A stretch of 64,000 bases of DNA from positions 3,348,001-3,412,000 of the forward strand of contig LR990730.1 of NCBI GenBank assembly GCA_905142475.1. Direction: 5' to 3'. The notes beneath the pieces are model-generated. The model worked only from the letters and a program-made list of their open reading frames with translations. It had not been told where the DNA came from and searched no databases. The position numbers and the translations under genes are program-made. Shown piece by piece: positions 37,315-46,600 of this stretch (its first letter is position 1; each line of letters starts with the position of its first letter). This DNA comes from Xanthomonas hydrangeae (lineage in GTDB: Bacteria > Pseudomonadota > Gammaproteobacteria > Xanthomonadales > Xanthomonadaceae).

Positions 37315-40300
37315 CTAGCCCACGCAGATCCGGTCGCGCCCTGCACTCTTGGCTTCGTACAAGGCATGGTCGGCGCGTTGCATCAGCGATGAGCCGGTGT
37401 CGTCATCGCGCAGCTCGGCCATGCCGGCACTAAAGGTCACTTGCAGGCCGTCCACGCCGCCCCAGTCTTGACGCGCATGGAACAGCGCGCGGATACGCAG
37501 GCATAGCGCCTGCGCCTCTTCTAGCGAAGTGTCGGCGAGCAGCAGGGCGAATTCTTCGCCGCCCAGCCGGGCCGGCAGATCCGAGGCACGTGCAGCGGCA
37601 ATCAGCAGCACACCCACTTCGTGCAGCACCGCATCGCCACTGGCATGCGAGTAATGGTCGTTGATGCGCTTGAAGTGATCGATATCCAGAATCGCCAATA
37701 CCAGCGAGCGCCCACTGCGGCGTGCGCGACTGATGTCGCGCGCCAGCGCTTCGTCGAAGTGGCGACGATTGGGGAGCCCGGTCAGCGCGTCTTCGTGCGC
37801 CTGGCGCTCGAACACGTCGGACTTGATGCGTAGCCGCTTCAGCAGCTCGCTCTTTTCCTGGTTGGCCTGCAGCAGGCGCTGCGCCTGCAATTGCAGATCT
37901 TCGGTGCGTTTGCGCACCAGTTCGGCCAGGCGCGCGTTGTGGGTCTTGTAGCGATGCAGCAGCAACCGGTACAACAAGGCGAGCGCAAGCAGCGCAGCCA
38001 GCACTGCCGCAAAACGCACGTCGTGGCGTTGCCACCACAGCGGCAAGACCTCGAACGCCCACATCGCCTCGTTCGGACTCCACGCACCGCCAGGGTGCCG
38101 GGCCGCCACATGCAAACGATAGCGGCCGGGCGGCAAGCCGATGAATTCCACGCTGCGCTGCCGGCCACGTTCGGTCCAGTCGCTGTCCAGGCCTTCCAGC
38201 CGGGTGCGGTATTCGATCCGCTCCGGCAATAGAAAGCTCATGCCGACGTAGGACACGTTCAAGCGATGCCCGCCGGGCAGCTTCGCCTGCTGCCGCCAGG
38301 CCAGCGGGCGGCCATCCTGCTGCACGCTCTCGATCAATGCAGGCGGCGCGCGGCGCTCGCGAAAGCGCTGCAACCGCGATGGATCGACCGTACTGATGCC
38401 GCCTGCAGTGACCACCCACACCGAGCCGTCGGCGCGCGCGATCATGCTCGGGCTGGAACTGCCATTGGCCTGCGCGTTGCCCATGCCATCGATCTCGCCA
38501 TAACGCTCGATGGCGAGCTGGCCGCGTCCATCGGCAACCGCGTCGAGCGTGCCGAGTTCGGTGCGCAGGACGCCGCGATTGCTGCTGATCCACGCGTTGC
38601 CGAGGCGGTCCTTGACCAGCTGGAACACCGTATCCACCGGCATGCCCTGCTCCAGGCCCACGCGTGCGAGCGCGCCCTGGCGCACGCGATACAGGCCGCG
38701 GTCGGTCGAGATCCAGACAGCGTTGCCGATGCTCTGAAAACCGAACACGCTGCGGGCCCCGCCAAGTCGCTCCAATCCCAACTGCTGCAGCTTGCCGTCA
38801 CGCAGCACCGCAGCGCCATCGACCGACCCGATCCACAGCGCACCATCGATGCGCGCCAGCGCGGTCACCACACCATCGGGCAGGCCGTCGATCGTCAACG
38901 CCGCTCGCTTGCCGTCCACCAACTTCACCACGCCGCGCTGCGTGGCCAGCCACACCACTGCCTGGTCGACGGCGTGGTCGTCGATCACGATGGCGCGGAT
39001 ATGCCCGCTGGGAATGCCCTCGGCCTCGCCGTAGTGCCGCAGCACGCGCCCGTCGCGCAAGACGAAGACGCCATCGGCATAGGTGCCCACCCACAGGTCG
39101 CCGTGCCGGTCCAGCGCCAGACTCAGCACCGAGAGCCGTCGACCGGACGGGGTGGCGACCGGCACCGGCACGATGCTCCTGTCCGGCAGCATGCGATCCA
39201 GGCCTGCGGTGCTGGCGATCCACAGACTGCCGTCGCGGTCTTCCAGCACCGCGCGGGCGTAGTCGCCACTCAGCCCGTCGCGCTGGCTATAGCTACTGAA
39301 CAAGGTTTCGCGCAGCCGGAACAGGCCACCATTGGCACCGACCCAGATGCTGCCTTCGGCATCCTCGCGCAGGCTGACGATACGCCCGCTGGGCAGGCTG
39401 CGGCCGGCCGGCAGATGCTCCACACCGTGGCTACCGATGCGCAGCAGCCCCTGATTTTCGCTGCCCAGCCACAGGTCGCCATGGCGATCCTGCAACATTG
39501 CGGTGAAGTGTCCCTGCCCCGGCACGCGATGCATCAGCTCGGCGCGCCCGCCCTGCAGGCGATACAACTGCTCGCCCGCGACGACCCACAGCGTGCCGTC
39601 CGGGGCGCGGTACGGCCATGCCAGGCCGGGCGACAGGCCGAACGCCGCAGGCGCGCGATGCATGTGTCCATCCAGTTCGCGGTAGATCAACCCGTCGAGC
39701 GTGCCGATCAGCAACCGTCCCTGGTCGTCAAACAGCATGCGCGGAAAGCTGCTCTGCAGCGGCACGCCATCGCGCGGCGGGAAATACTCAAAGCGCCCAT
39801 CCGGCCACAGGCAACCAAGCCCGTGCCCTTCGAACAACAACCACATGCGACCTTGCGCATCCATGGTCATGGCATGGATCAGCGCTTGCGGCCACTGCCC
39901 TCGTCGCTCCCAGCGCCGCCATTGCCCATCGGCGCTGTGACGTACCAGATTGCCGCGTGCATCGCTCAGCCAGAGTGCGCCGTCGCGATCGACATACAAC
40001 GCGCCGACGCCGTTATCGGGCAAGCCGGGGCGCGTGCTGCGATCGATCACGCTGAATTCCAGCCCGTTGTAGCGCACCAGGCCTTCCCAGGTGGCGAACC
40101 ACAGATAGCCGTCGTGAGTCTGGGCGATATCGCGCAGCGAGTTGTGCGGCAATCCGTTACGCGAACTCCAGCTGTCGATCGCGTAGTCGCGCAATTGCGC
40201 CGTTGCAGCGGGTGCGGCAGCCGCGGCGAACGCGCACAACGTCAACAGCAACCAGGCACCGGCACTGAGCCAGCGCTGCCACTGTCCATCTCCTCGTGCC

Positions 40301-40359
40301 GGCGCCCTGACGGCGCACTTGATCTGGCCTGTACGACAGGCGCCCACCCCATGATTCAT
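37315..40359 (-). CDS. Diguanylate cyclase with periplasmic propeller sensor (reg_prop-Y_Y_Y-GGDEF)
   Basis: 1014-residue membrane protein. An N-terminal hydrophobic signal (WLSAGAWLLLTLCAFAAAAA) leads to a large periplasmic region of two-component-regulator propeller repeats (GYLWFATWEGL, DGALWLSDARG, DLWLGSENQG, SIWVGANGGL, SLWIASTAGL, DLWVGTYADG). Then a Y_Y_Y domain (RLEGLDSDWTERGRQRSVEF...LPPGRYRLHVAARHPGG), one transmembrane helix (FAAVLAALLALALLYRLLL), a coiled coil and a GGDEF domain with an intact active site GGEEF. RASD five residues upstream is an inhibitory I-site. It should make c-di-GMP in response to a periplasmic ligand, unidentified. Start at ATG 40359. Confidence 0.92.
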   Translation of the reverse strand: MNHGVGACRTGQIKCAVRAPARGDGQWQRWLSAGAWLLLTLCAFAAAAAPAATAQLRDYAIDSWSSRNGLPHNSLRDIAQTHDGYLWFATWEGLVRYNGLEFSVIDRSTRPGLPDNGVGALYVDRDGALWLSDARGNLVRHSADGQWRRWERRGQWPQALIHAMTMDAQGRMWLLFEGHGLGCLWPDGRFEYFPPRDGVPLQSSFPRMLFDDQGRLLIGTLDGLIYRELDGHMHRAPAAFGLSPGLAWPYRAPDGTLWVVAGEQLYRLQGGRAELMHRVPGQGHFTAMLQDRHGDLWLGSENQGLLRIGSHGVEHLPAGRSLPSGRIVSLREDAEGSIWVGANGGLFRLRETLFSSYSQRDGLSGDYARAVLEDRDGSLWIASTAGLDRMLPDRSIVPVPVATPSGRRLSVLSLALDRHGDLWVGTYADGVFVLRDGRVLRHYGEAEGIPSGHIRAIVIDDHAVDQAVVWLATQRGVVKLVDGKRAALTIDGLPDGVVTALARIDGALWIGSVDGAAVLRDGKLQQLGLERLGGARSVFGFQSIGNAVWISTDRGLYRVRQGALARVGLEQGMPVDTVFQLVKDRLGNAWISSNRGVLRTELGTLDAVADGRGQLAIERYGEIDGMGNAQANGSSSPSMIARADGSVWVVTAGGISTVDPSRLQRFRERRAPPALIESVQQDGRPLAWRQQAKLPGGHRLNVSYVGMSFLLPERIEYRTRLEGLDSDWTERGRQRSVEFIGLPPGRYRLHVAARHPGGAWSPNEAMWAFEVLPLWWQRHDVRFAAVLAALLALALLYRLLLHRYKTHNARLAELVRKRTEDLQLQAQRLLQANQEKSELLKRLRIKSDVFERQAHEDALTGLPNRRHFDEALARDISRARRSGRSLVLAILDIDHFKRINDHYSHASGDAVLHEVGVLLIAAARASDLPARLGGEEFALLLADTSLEEAQALCLRIRALFHARQDWGGVDGLQVTFSAGMAELRDDDTGSSLMQRADHALYEAKSAGRDRICVG

Positions 40360-40613
40360 CGGACACAACACGCCGTTTGCTGACGATATGGTAGGCAATA
40401 ACGCATGCGCGCGTCGGTAATCGATACGCGTGTTGTCGAAAGTGCTGATGCACAAGCGTTGCGTCTGCGATCGGCAACACCTCGCAATCGACATCTGCGC
40501 AATCGTGCGCGCAACTGCACGATTGTTACGGGTACATGCGACGCGTGCGTGTTGAACGGGACGGCTTCGGTCTGGCGATCAATCCGCGCGTATGTCTCTA
40601 GGCGCGAATGCGA

Positions 40614-41363
40614 TTACGCGCCCAGGCGCTGACGCACGGCTTCGAACAAGGTCACCCCAGCGGCGACCGAGACGTTGAGGCTTTCGATATCGCCCGGCAT
40701 CGGAATCTTGACCAGGCCATCGCAATGCTCGCGCGTGAGCCGGCGCAGGCCATCGGCCTCGCCACCGAGCACCAGCCCGACATTGCCGCGCAGGTCCACG
40801 CTGTACAACGACGCCTCGGCTTCACCGGCCAGGCCGTACAGCCACACGCCCTGCTTCTGCAGATCGCGCAGGCACCGCGCCAGATTGGTCACCGCGACCA
40901 CCGGAATCCGGTCGGCCGCACCGGCCGAGGTCTTGCGTACGGTGGCATTGACGGTGGCCGACTTGTCCTTGGGAATCACCACCGCAGTGACGCTGGCGGC
41001 GGCAGCGCTGCGCAGGCAGGCGCCGAGATTGTGCGGGTCCTGCACGCCATCCAGGATCAGCAACAGCGCACGTCCTTCGGCTGCCGTCACCAAGGCCTCG
41101 AGCTCGTTTTCTGCCCACAGCCGCGCCGCTGCGTACCGCGCGACCACGCCCTGGTGGCGGACCTGCCCACCCACACCATCGAGCGCCTGGGTGTTGACGC
41201 GACGCACCTCGATACCCTTGCGGCGCGCCTGCTCTTCGATCTCGGTCAGGCGCGGGTTCTTGCTACCGGCCTCGATCAACACCTCGCGCACGTTGTCGGC
41301 GTCGTTCTCGACCGACGAGGCAACGGCGTTGACGCCGACGATCCACTGATTCTGCTTGCTCAT
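40614..41363 (-). CDS. rlmB: 23S rRNA Gm2251 2'-O-methyltransferase RlmB
   Basis: 249-residue SPOUT enzyme methylating G2251 of 23S rRNA. N-terminal SpoU substrate-binding domain (IVGVNAVASSVENDADNVRE), then the SPOUT knot: LLLILDGVQDPHNLGACLRSA (motif 1 with the conserved N-x-G), GLVLGGEADGLRRLTREHCD (motif 2) and IPMPGDIESLNVSVAAGVTLFE (motif 3). All three motifs are intact. The gap of 213 bp upstream shows nothing recognisable. The next gene, GFA, is on the same strand. Confidence 0.96.
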   Translation of the reverse strand: MSKQNQWIVGVNAVASSVENDADNVREVLIEAGSKNPRLTEIEEQARRKGIEVRRVNTQALDGVGGQVRHQGVVARYAAARLWAENELEALVTAAEGRALLLILDGVQDPHNLGACLRSAAAASVTAVVIPKDKSATVNATVRKTSAGAADRIPVVAVTNLARCLRDLQKQGVWLYGLAGEAEASLYSVDLRGNVGLVLGGEADGLRRLTREHCDGLVKIPMPGDIESLNVSVAAGVTLFEAVRQRLGA

Positions 41364-41577
41364 TGCGCGGGCATACGAAGAGATAAAGGGGAATGGTAGG
41401 GCCTGCGGCCTGCCACGTCACGGCCGGGGCGCGGATGGTGGTGCCAACGAGATGCTCGCGATGTGGCGAATCGCGATGAGCGAAGATCACACTCGCATCA
41501 TGGTGATGCTGCCGACACCTACGCACGCTGGCCGTCGCGAACCGGTGCGAGGTGTGCTCATGCCTGCTGGCGCGAAC

Positions 41578-42051
41578 TCACACCGGCCACTGCCCGGTAT
41601 CGTGATCCGGATGCTGCCTTGACACGAGGTCGGCCAGAAACGCCAATGCAGCCGCATCGTCCTCGGTGGTGCGCGCCGGCAGATCACCCAACGCATCGAC
41701 GAAGGGCAGCTTGCGCTCCACACCGTACTGGATCACCGGTGGCAACCGTTCGGGCGTATCGAACGCACCGGCGGCGATGGCGATACCATCCGGCGCCTCA
41801 TAGGTCAGCGGCGTGCCGCATTCGGCACAGAATCCACGCGACACCAGCGAGGAAGAAGCGAAGCGTTTCGGCTCGCCACGCGTCCAGCTGAACTCGGTGC
41901 CGCGCACGGAAACCAACGGCGCGTAGTAGGCACCGAAGGCTTTCTGACACATGCGGCAATGGCAGATCGAAGCGTCCGACAACCTGCCGCGCACGCGAAA
42001 ACGCACCGCGCCGCATTGGCAGCCACCGCTGTACTCGAGTGCTGCGTCCAT
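41578..42051 (-). CDS. GFA family (glutathione-dependent formaldehyde-activating-like) zinc protein
   Basis: 157-residue protein. Seven cysteines in the GFA/CENP-V arrangement: Cys11, Cys13 (GGCQCGAVRF), Cys30, Cys32, Cys35 (ICHCRMCQKAFG), Cys75, Cys78 (FCAECGTPL), expected to bind two zinc ions. By family these bind S-hydroxymethyl-glutathione; most members have no shown activity. Start at ATG 42051. An upstream frame to 42144 lacks conservation. It lies between rlmB and rnr with no obvious functional link. Confidence 0.88.
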   Translation of the reverse strand: MDAALEYSGGCQCGAVRFRVRGRLSDASICHCRMCQKAFGAYYAPLVSVRGTEFSWTRGEPKRFASSSLVSRGFCAECGTPLTYEAPDGIAIAAGAFDTPERLPPVIQYGVERKLPFVDALGDLPARTTEDDAAALAFLADLVSRQHPDHDTGQWPV

Positions 42052-42192
42052 CGTTGCCTCAGCGCTGTTGAACACGGATGACCGGAAACCGTTGCGAGCT
42101 TGTGACTCGCAAGGACCTGTAGCGTCATATCTTGCGATCCGCACGTATCGCGAGCCGCCGCCAGGCAGCGACTCGCGATGGTGTCGTCGCGC

Positions 42193-44757
42193 TTAGTACT
42201 GCTTTTTCTTGCGCTTGGCCGGCTTCTCGCGCTGCGGCAACGGCGCTTCGGGCGCTGCGCCATCTTCGGCCAGACGGAAGTCGATCTTGCGCTCTTCCAT
42301 GCTCGCCTTGAGCACCAGCACTCGCACCGGGTCGCCCAGGCGGAAGGCGCGACCGCGGCGTTCGCCACTGAGCGTCTTGCGGATCGGGTCGAACTGGTAA
42401 TAGTCCTGCGGCAACTGGGTGACATGCACCAGGCCATTGACCTTGGATTCGTTCAACTCGACGAACAGGCCGAAGCCGGTCACACCGCTGATCACGCCAT
42501 CGAACTGGCCGCCGACATGCTTTTCCATCCACGCGGCGCGATAGCGCTCGTCGACCTCGCGCTCGGCTTCGTCGGCACGCCGTCCGCGCTCGGAGCACTG
42601 CAGCGACAATGCCGACATCTGGCGTGGGGTATAGATATATTTTTCCGGGCTGGCTCCGGTCAAGGCATGCTTGATCGCGCGATGCACCAGCAGATCCGGG
42701 TAACGCCGGATCGGCGAGGTGAAGTGCGCATACGCTTCCAACGCCAGACCGAAGTGACCGTTGTTGTCAGGCGAGTACACCGCCAGGCTCTGGCTGCGCA
42801 GCAGCACCGATTCCAGCAACGCGGCGTCGGGGCGCGCGCGCACCTTCTTCAGCAACTTGGTGTAGTCGCCGGGGCGTACCTTGCTCCATGCCGGCAGGCT
42901 CAGCTGGAATTCCTTGAGGAACTCCAGCAGGTCTTCGAACTTGCTCTCCGGCGGCCGCTCGTGCACGCGGTACGGCGCCGGCACGTGCATGCTCAGCAGA
43001 TAGCGCGCGGCCTCGACGTTGGCGGCAATCATGCATTCTTCGATCAGCTTGTGCGCGTCGTTGCGCACCAGCATGCCGGCCTGGGTGACTTCACCGGTGT
43101 TGTCGAGCACGAAGCGCACTTCGGAGGTCTCGAACTCGATCGCGCCGCGATGCGTGCGCGCCTTGGACAGCACGTTGTACAGCTGATGCAGACGCTGCAC
43201 CTGCGGCAGCAACGGGCCGATGAAGGCCTTGGTGTCGGCATCGTCTTCGCCAACCGCCTTCCAGACCTGGTTGTAGGTCAGACGCGCGTGCGAGTTCATC
43301 ACCGCTTCGTAGAAGCGCGAGCCGGTGACTTCGCCATCGCGGCCCACCTGCATGTCGCAGACGAAGCACATGCGGTCGACCTTGGGCATCAGCGAGCAGA
43401 TGCCGTTGGACAGCGTCTCCGGCAGCATCGGCACCACGAAACCCGGGAAGTACACCGAGGTGGCGCGCTTTTGCGCTTCGTCGTCCAGCGGCGTGCCCGG
43501 ACGCACATAGTTGGAGACGTCGGCGATCGCCACCACCAGACGGAAGCCGTCGGCGTTGGGTTCGCAATACACCGCGTCGTCGAAATCCTTGGCGTCTTCG
43601 CCATCGATGGTGACCAGCGGCATCTGCCGCAGGTCCACACGCCCGCCGATCATCTGCGGCTCGACCACCAGCGGCACCGCGGCCGCTTCGTCGAGCACTT
43701 CCTGCGAGAACTCGTGCGGCAGCTCGTGGCCGTGGATGGCCATTTCCACTACCAGCGACGGGGTCAGCTTGTCGCCGAGCACCGCAATGATCTTGCCGAT
43801 CGCCGGACGACGCGCGTCCGGTGGCGCGATCAGCTCGCACACCACCAACTGCCCTTCGCGCGCTTCGCCGATGCCGTCCGGTGCGATCTGCACATTGCGT
43901 TGCACGCGCTTGTCGTCGGGGTCGACGTAGGCCACGCCGTGCTCGTAGAAGAAACGCCCGAGCATGCGCGACATGCGGCGTTCGAGCACGCGTGCGATCG
44001 CGCCTTCGCGACGGCCGCGGCGGTCGATACCGGTGACGTTGGCCAGCGCACGATCGCCGTGCATCACCTTGCGCATTTCGTACGGCGGCAGGAACAGGTC
44101 GTCGCCACCTTCGTCCGGCTTGAGGAAGCCGAAGCCTTCCGGATTGGCGATCACCACGCCGGCGATCAGGCTGGTCTGCTGCACCGGCGCGTAGCCGCCA
44201 CGGCGGTTCTGTACCAGCTGCGCCTCGCGCACCATCGCGGACAGGCGCTTGCCCAACGCGTCGATGCGGTCGCTCAGATGCAGTTGTTCGGCGATTTCTT
44301 CGGCGGTCTGCGGGCCGTCGCAGGCTTCGAGCAGCTGCAGGATGGCCTCGCGGCTGGCGATCGGCTCGGCATAGCGCAGTGCTTCGCGATCGGCGTGCGG
44401 ATCGTTGAACTCAGCGGCGGCAGCCGGAGAAGCAGTCACAGCTGCAGGCTGGACGGCCTGAAGGCGTTCCGGAGGCGGCGCAGGCGGGCCGCTCTTGCGC
44501 GGATGCGGTGCGCGCGGAGCCGGCGGCTCAGGCAGGGGCGGCGCTACTTGCAGCTCCGGCGAGGCTTGCGCGGCTTTATCGGCAGCGCGCTTGTTTGCGG
44601 ACTTGGTCGAGGCGCCAGCAGCGGCGCGAACCAGGAAGTCAGGCATCCACCCCGGCAACTTCTGTTTTTCGGCGGTGGTGGGCTCGCCAGTGTTGGCGGA
44701 ATTGCGGCGACTCGGCCGATCGGAATCTGGGGTGTTTTTCTTGGTCATTGCCATCAT
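42193..44757 (-). CDS. rnr: Ribonuclease R
   Basis: 854-residue processive 3'-5' exoribonuclease able to unwind structured RNA. Order: an Ala/Pro/Lys-rich low-complexity N-terminus (about 120 residues), winged helix (ILQLLEACDGPQTAEEIAEQL), two cold-shock domains (IAGVVIANPEGFGFLKPDEGG), the RNB nuclease with DGEDAKDFDDAVYC, an S1 domain (GQFDGVISGVTGFGLFVEL) and a basic tail (REKPAKRKKKQ). All four catalytic aspartates are in the RNB motif. Start at ATG 44757, with ATG 44754 and 44748 in the same cluster; GGGG is 4-7 nt upstream. Confidence 0.95.
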   Translation of the reverse strand: MMAMTKKNTPDSDRPSRRNSANTGEPTTAEKQKLPGWMPDFLVRAAAGASTKSANKRAADKAAQASPELQVAPPLPEPPAPRAPHPRKSGPPAPPPERLQAVQPAAVTASPAAAAEFNDPHADREALRYAEPIASREAILQLLEACDGPQTAEEIAEQLHLSDRIDALGKRLSAMVREAQLVQNRRGGYAPVQQTSLIAGVVIANPEGFGFLKPDEGGDDLFLPPYEMRKVMHGDRALANVTGIDRRGRREGAIARVLERRMSRMLGRFFYEHGVAYVDPDDKRVQRNVQIAPDGIGEAREGQLVVCELIAPPDARRPAIGKIIAVLGDKLTPSLVVEMAIHGHELPHEFSQEVLDEAAAVPLVVEPQMIGGRVDLRQMPLVTIDGEDAKDFDDAVYCEPNADGFRLVVAIADVSNYVRPGTPLDDEAQKRATSVYFPGFVVPMLPETLSNGICSLMPKVDRMCFVCDMQVGRDGEVTGSRFYEAVMNSHARLTYNQVWKAVGEDDADTKAFIGPLLPQVQRLHQLYNVLSKARTHRGAIEFETSEVRFVLDNTGEVTQAGMLVRNDAHKLIEECMIAANVEAARYLLSMHVPAPYRVHERPPESKFEDLLEFLKEFQLSLPAWSKVRPGDYTKLLKKVRARPDAALLESVLLRSQSLAVYSPDNNGHFGLALEAYAHFTSPIRRYPDLLVHRAIKHALTGASPEKYIYTPRQMSALSLQCSERGRRADEAEREVDERYRAAWMEKHVGGQFDGVISGVTGFGLFVELNESKVNGLVHVTQLPQDYYQFDPIRKTLSGERRGRAFRLGDPVRVLVLKASMEERKIDFRLAEDGAAPEAPLPQREKPAKRKKKQY

Positions 44758-44826
44758 ATTACCCCGTGCGGCCCTGATGTGGGCTGAAAGCCGGCCCGTC
44801 CAGGCGTAGATCGCCGCGTTCACCCG

Positions 44827-44855
44827 TTGACAAGCCCACCAGGAGCCTGCAAAAT
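44827..44855 (+). promoter_or_regulatory. Sigma70 promoter of tRNA-Leu
   Basis: TTGACA at 44827-44832 and CAAAAT at 44850-44855 are spaced by 17 bp, with the tRNA 5' end 15 bp beyond the -10. The perfect -35 and the position make this a convincing promoter. It diverges from the rnr start at 44757. Confidence 0.75.
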
Positions 44856-44869
44856 TCGCGGCTCACCTT

Positions 44870-44956
44870 GCCCAGGTGGCGGAATTGGTAGACGCACTAG
44901 CTTCAGGTGCTAGCGGGGGCAACTTCGTGGAGGTTCGAGTCCTCTTCTGGGCACCA
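44870..44956 (+). tRNA. tRNA-Leu (anticodon CAG, reads CUG)
   Basis: 87 nt including an encoded CCA. The acceptor arms GCCCAGG and TCTGGGC pair (with one G-U), discriminator A. Anticodon stem CTAGC/GCTAG encloses the loop TTCAGGT, giving anticodon CAG. A long variable arm (GGGGGCAACTTCGTG region) fits a class II leucine tRNA. The T arm has the GGTTCGAGTCC consensus. It sits between rnr (divergent) and the SGNH hydrolase (convergent). Confidence 0.93.
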
Positions 44957-44963
44957 GTTTAAA

Positions 44964-44998
44964 AAGACCTCCGAGCGATCGGGGGTCTTCTGGTTTCT
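44964..44998 (+). terminator. Terminator after tRNA-Leu
   Basis: AAGACCTCCGA (44964-44974), loop GCGA, TCGGGGGTCTT (44979-44989): an 11-bp stem with one T-G pair, followed by CTGGTTT. The A-rich 5' side and T-rich 3' side allow it to work in both directions, as the SGNH gene converges. Confidence 0.7.
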
Positions 44999-45076
44999 GA
45001 GGTCTGAAAATTCTTGAGTGCTGCTACACGGCTGGACCGACAGCAGCCTCATTCGAAGCTGCTGCTGACATTATCG

Positions 45077-46600
45077 TTACGGCAAGGCCGTAATGCCCGC
45101 CTCGCGCAAGGCCTTCGCCCAGATCGCATAACCGGCCTCACTGGGGTGCGTGCCGTCGGGCATCAGCGCCTCGGGCAAGGTCCCGTCGGGCTGCAGCAGC
45201 TGCTTGCCGATATCGACCAGACGCACTGACGGATCCTTGGCATAGCGCGCAGCCAGCAAGCGGTTGGTCTCGGCGATCGGTGCGCGTTGCGCATCGCCCG
45301 CATGGCGGCCGCGCGGCATGATCGCCATCAGGATCAGCTTGCTGTTGGGCAAGCGGCCACGCACTTCGTTCACCACCGCCTCCACGCCCAGGGCGGCCTC
45401 GGCCGGCGTGCTCGCGCGCGATTGCGCGGTACCGGTGAGGTTATTGGTGCCGAGATGCAGCACTACCCATTGCGGATCCAGACCGTCGAGCTCGCCCTGG
45501 CGAATCCGCCACAGCACGTTCTGGGTGCGGTCCCAGCCGAAGCCCAGATTCAGCACCGGCCGCGTGCCGTACAACCACTGCCACGATTGCGCGCCACTCA
45601 CGCGCGTGGCCTGCGGTGGGCCAGCCCAGAAATGCGTGATCGAATCGCCGATCATCACCACGTCCGGCTTCAATGTGGGTGCTGCGGCGAGCGCCGCATG
45701 GTGGCGGGCGTACCAGTCGTACGAGTCCTGCTCCAGCCAGTCGACCGGAATCAGCGAGGTCGCAAACTCGCGGCCGAGCTCGGCGACCGGCTTGACCGGC
45801 GGCTCGCCCAGCAATCGGGCCAGGGTCGGCTCGATCGCTTCGGCGAGCATGCGCTGGCCTTGGGTGTCCGGATGCAAGGCGCCGGCTGGCGGCCGGAAGC
45901 GCGTGTCGTAAAACGACTCGGTGCGCAGCTTGCCGTCGCGCAGAAAGATCGACCCCACGTCCAGATAGGTCACCCGTGGGTTATCGCCGTAACGCACTGC
46001 CAGCCCTCGATTGACCTGCGCATCGCGGCGCGATTTTTCGCTGGAAATATCGCTGGGCAGCACGCTCACCAACAGGATGTGCGTGCGCGGCAGCTTCTGT
46101 TCGATCGCCGCGACCACCGCATCGATGCCCAGCTGGGTCTGCTCGGCGGTCTGGCCGAGATGGCCGGTGTTGTTGGTGCCGATCAGCACCAGGGCAACCT
46201 TGGGTTGCAGACCGTCGACCTCGCCATTGGCAAGCCGCCACAACACGTTCTCGGTGCCGTCGCCGCTGAAGCCCAGATTGAGCGCGCCGCGGCTGCCGTA
46301 GAAGGTCTGCCAGATCGGCTGGAATTCTTCGTCCGGCGCCTTCGATTTTTCGTAGTTCTGGGTGATCGAATCGCCGATCAACAGCAGCGGCGTGTCGGCG
46401 TGCTGCTTGACCTGCTCCAGCACCTGCGCGTGTCGTTGCGCCCACCAGGCTTCCTGCAAGCGGTCGGTGGGTACGATCGAGGGCGGCGGCGTTTGTGCAC
46501 TTGCCACGCCGCAGACCAGCAACAGTCCCCAGCACACCAGCACGGGCGCAATGGCAGACGGCGAAAGGCGGGGAAACACAGCGTGCAAAGACCGGAGCAT
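45077..46600 (-). CDS. Secreted protein with two tandem SGNH/GDSL hydrolase domains
   Basis: 507 residues with a signal peptide (LVCWGLLLVCGVASA, cleavage near residue 35). Two copies of an SGNH domain: copy 1 about residues 60-265 with nucleophile Ser78 (LLIGDSITQNY) and GTNN; copy 2 about 295-505 with Ser320 (VMIGDSITHFW), GTNN and the Asp-x-x-His PDGTH (Asp482, His485). In copy 1 the last motif is GALH (His243), so the catalytic Asp is missing. Both have NLGF-x-G/D-T/Q-N-VLWR. Relatives are acetyl-esterases of the PAF-acetylhydrolase type; the substrate is unknown. Start at ATG 46600. Confidence 0.85.
   Translation of the reverse strand: MLRSLHAVFPRLSPSAIAPVLVCWGLLLVCGVASAQTPPPSIVPTDRLQEAWWAQRHAQVLEQVKQHADTPLLLIGDSITQNYEKSKAPDEEFQPIWQTFYGSRGALNLGFSGDGTENVLWRLANGEVDGLQPKVALVLIGTNNTGHLGQTAEQTQLGIDAVVAAIEQKLPRTHILLVSVLPSDISSEKSRRDAQVNRGLAVRYGDNPRVTYLDVGSIFLRDGKLRTESFYDTRFRPPAGALHPDTQGQRMLAEAIEPTLARLLGEPPVKPVAELGREFATSLIPVDWLEQDSYDWYARHHAALAAAPTLKPDVVMIGDSITHFWAGPPQATRVSGAQSWQWLYGTRPVLNLGFGWDRTQNVLWRIRQGELDGLDPQWVVLHLGTNNLTGTAQSRASTPAEAALGVEAVVNEVRGRLPNSKLILMAIMPRGRHAGDAQRAPIAETNRLLAARYAKDPSVRLVDIGKQLLQPDGTLPEALMPDGTHPSEAGYAIWAKALREAGITALP

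Noticed and set aside
38266..40383. 705-codon open frame antisense to the propeller diguanylate cyclase
   Set aside because: Shadow of a conserved multi-domain gene; composition bias only.
42178..44787. 869-codon open frame on the plus strand across rnr
   Set aside because: Antisense to RNase R, whose motifs are all intact; the plus-strand product has no recognisable domain or start signal.
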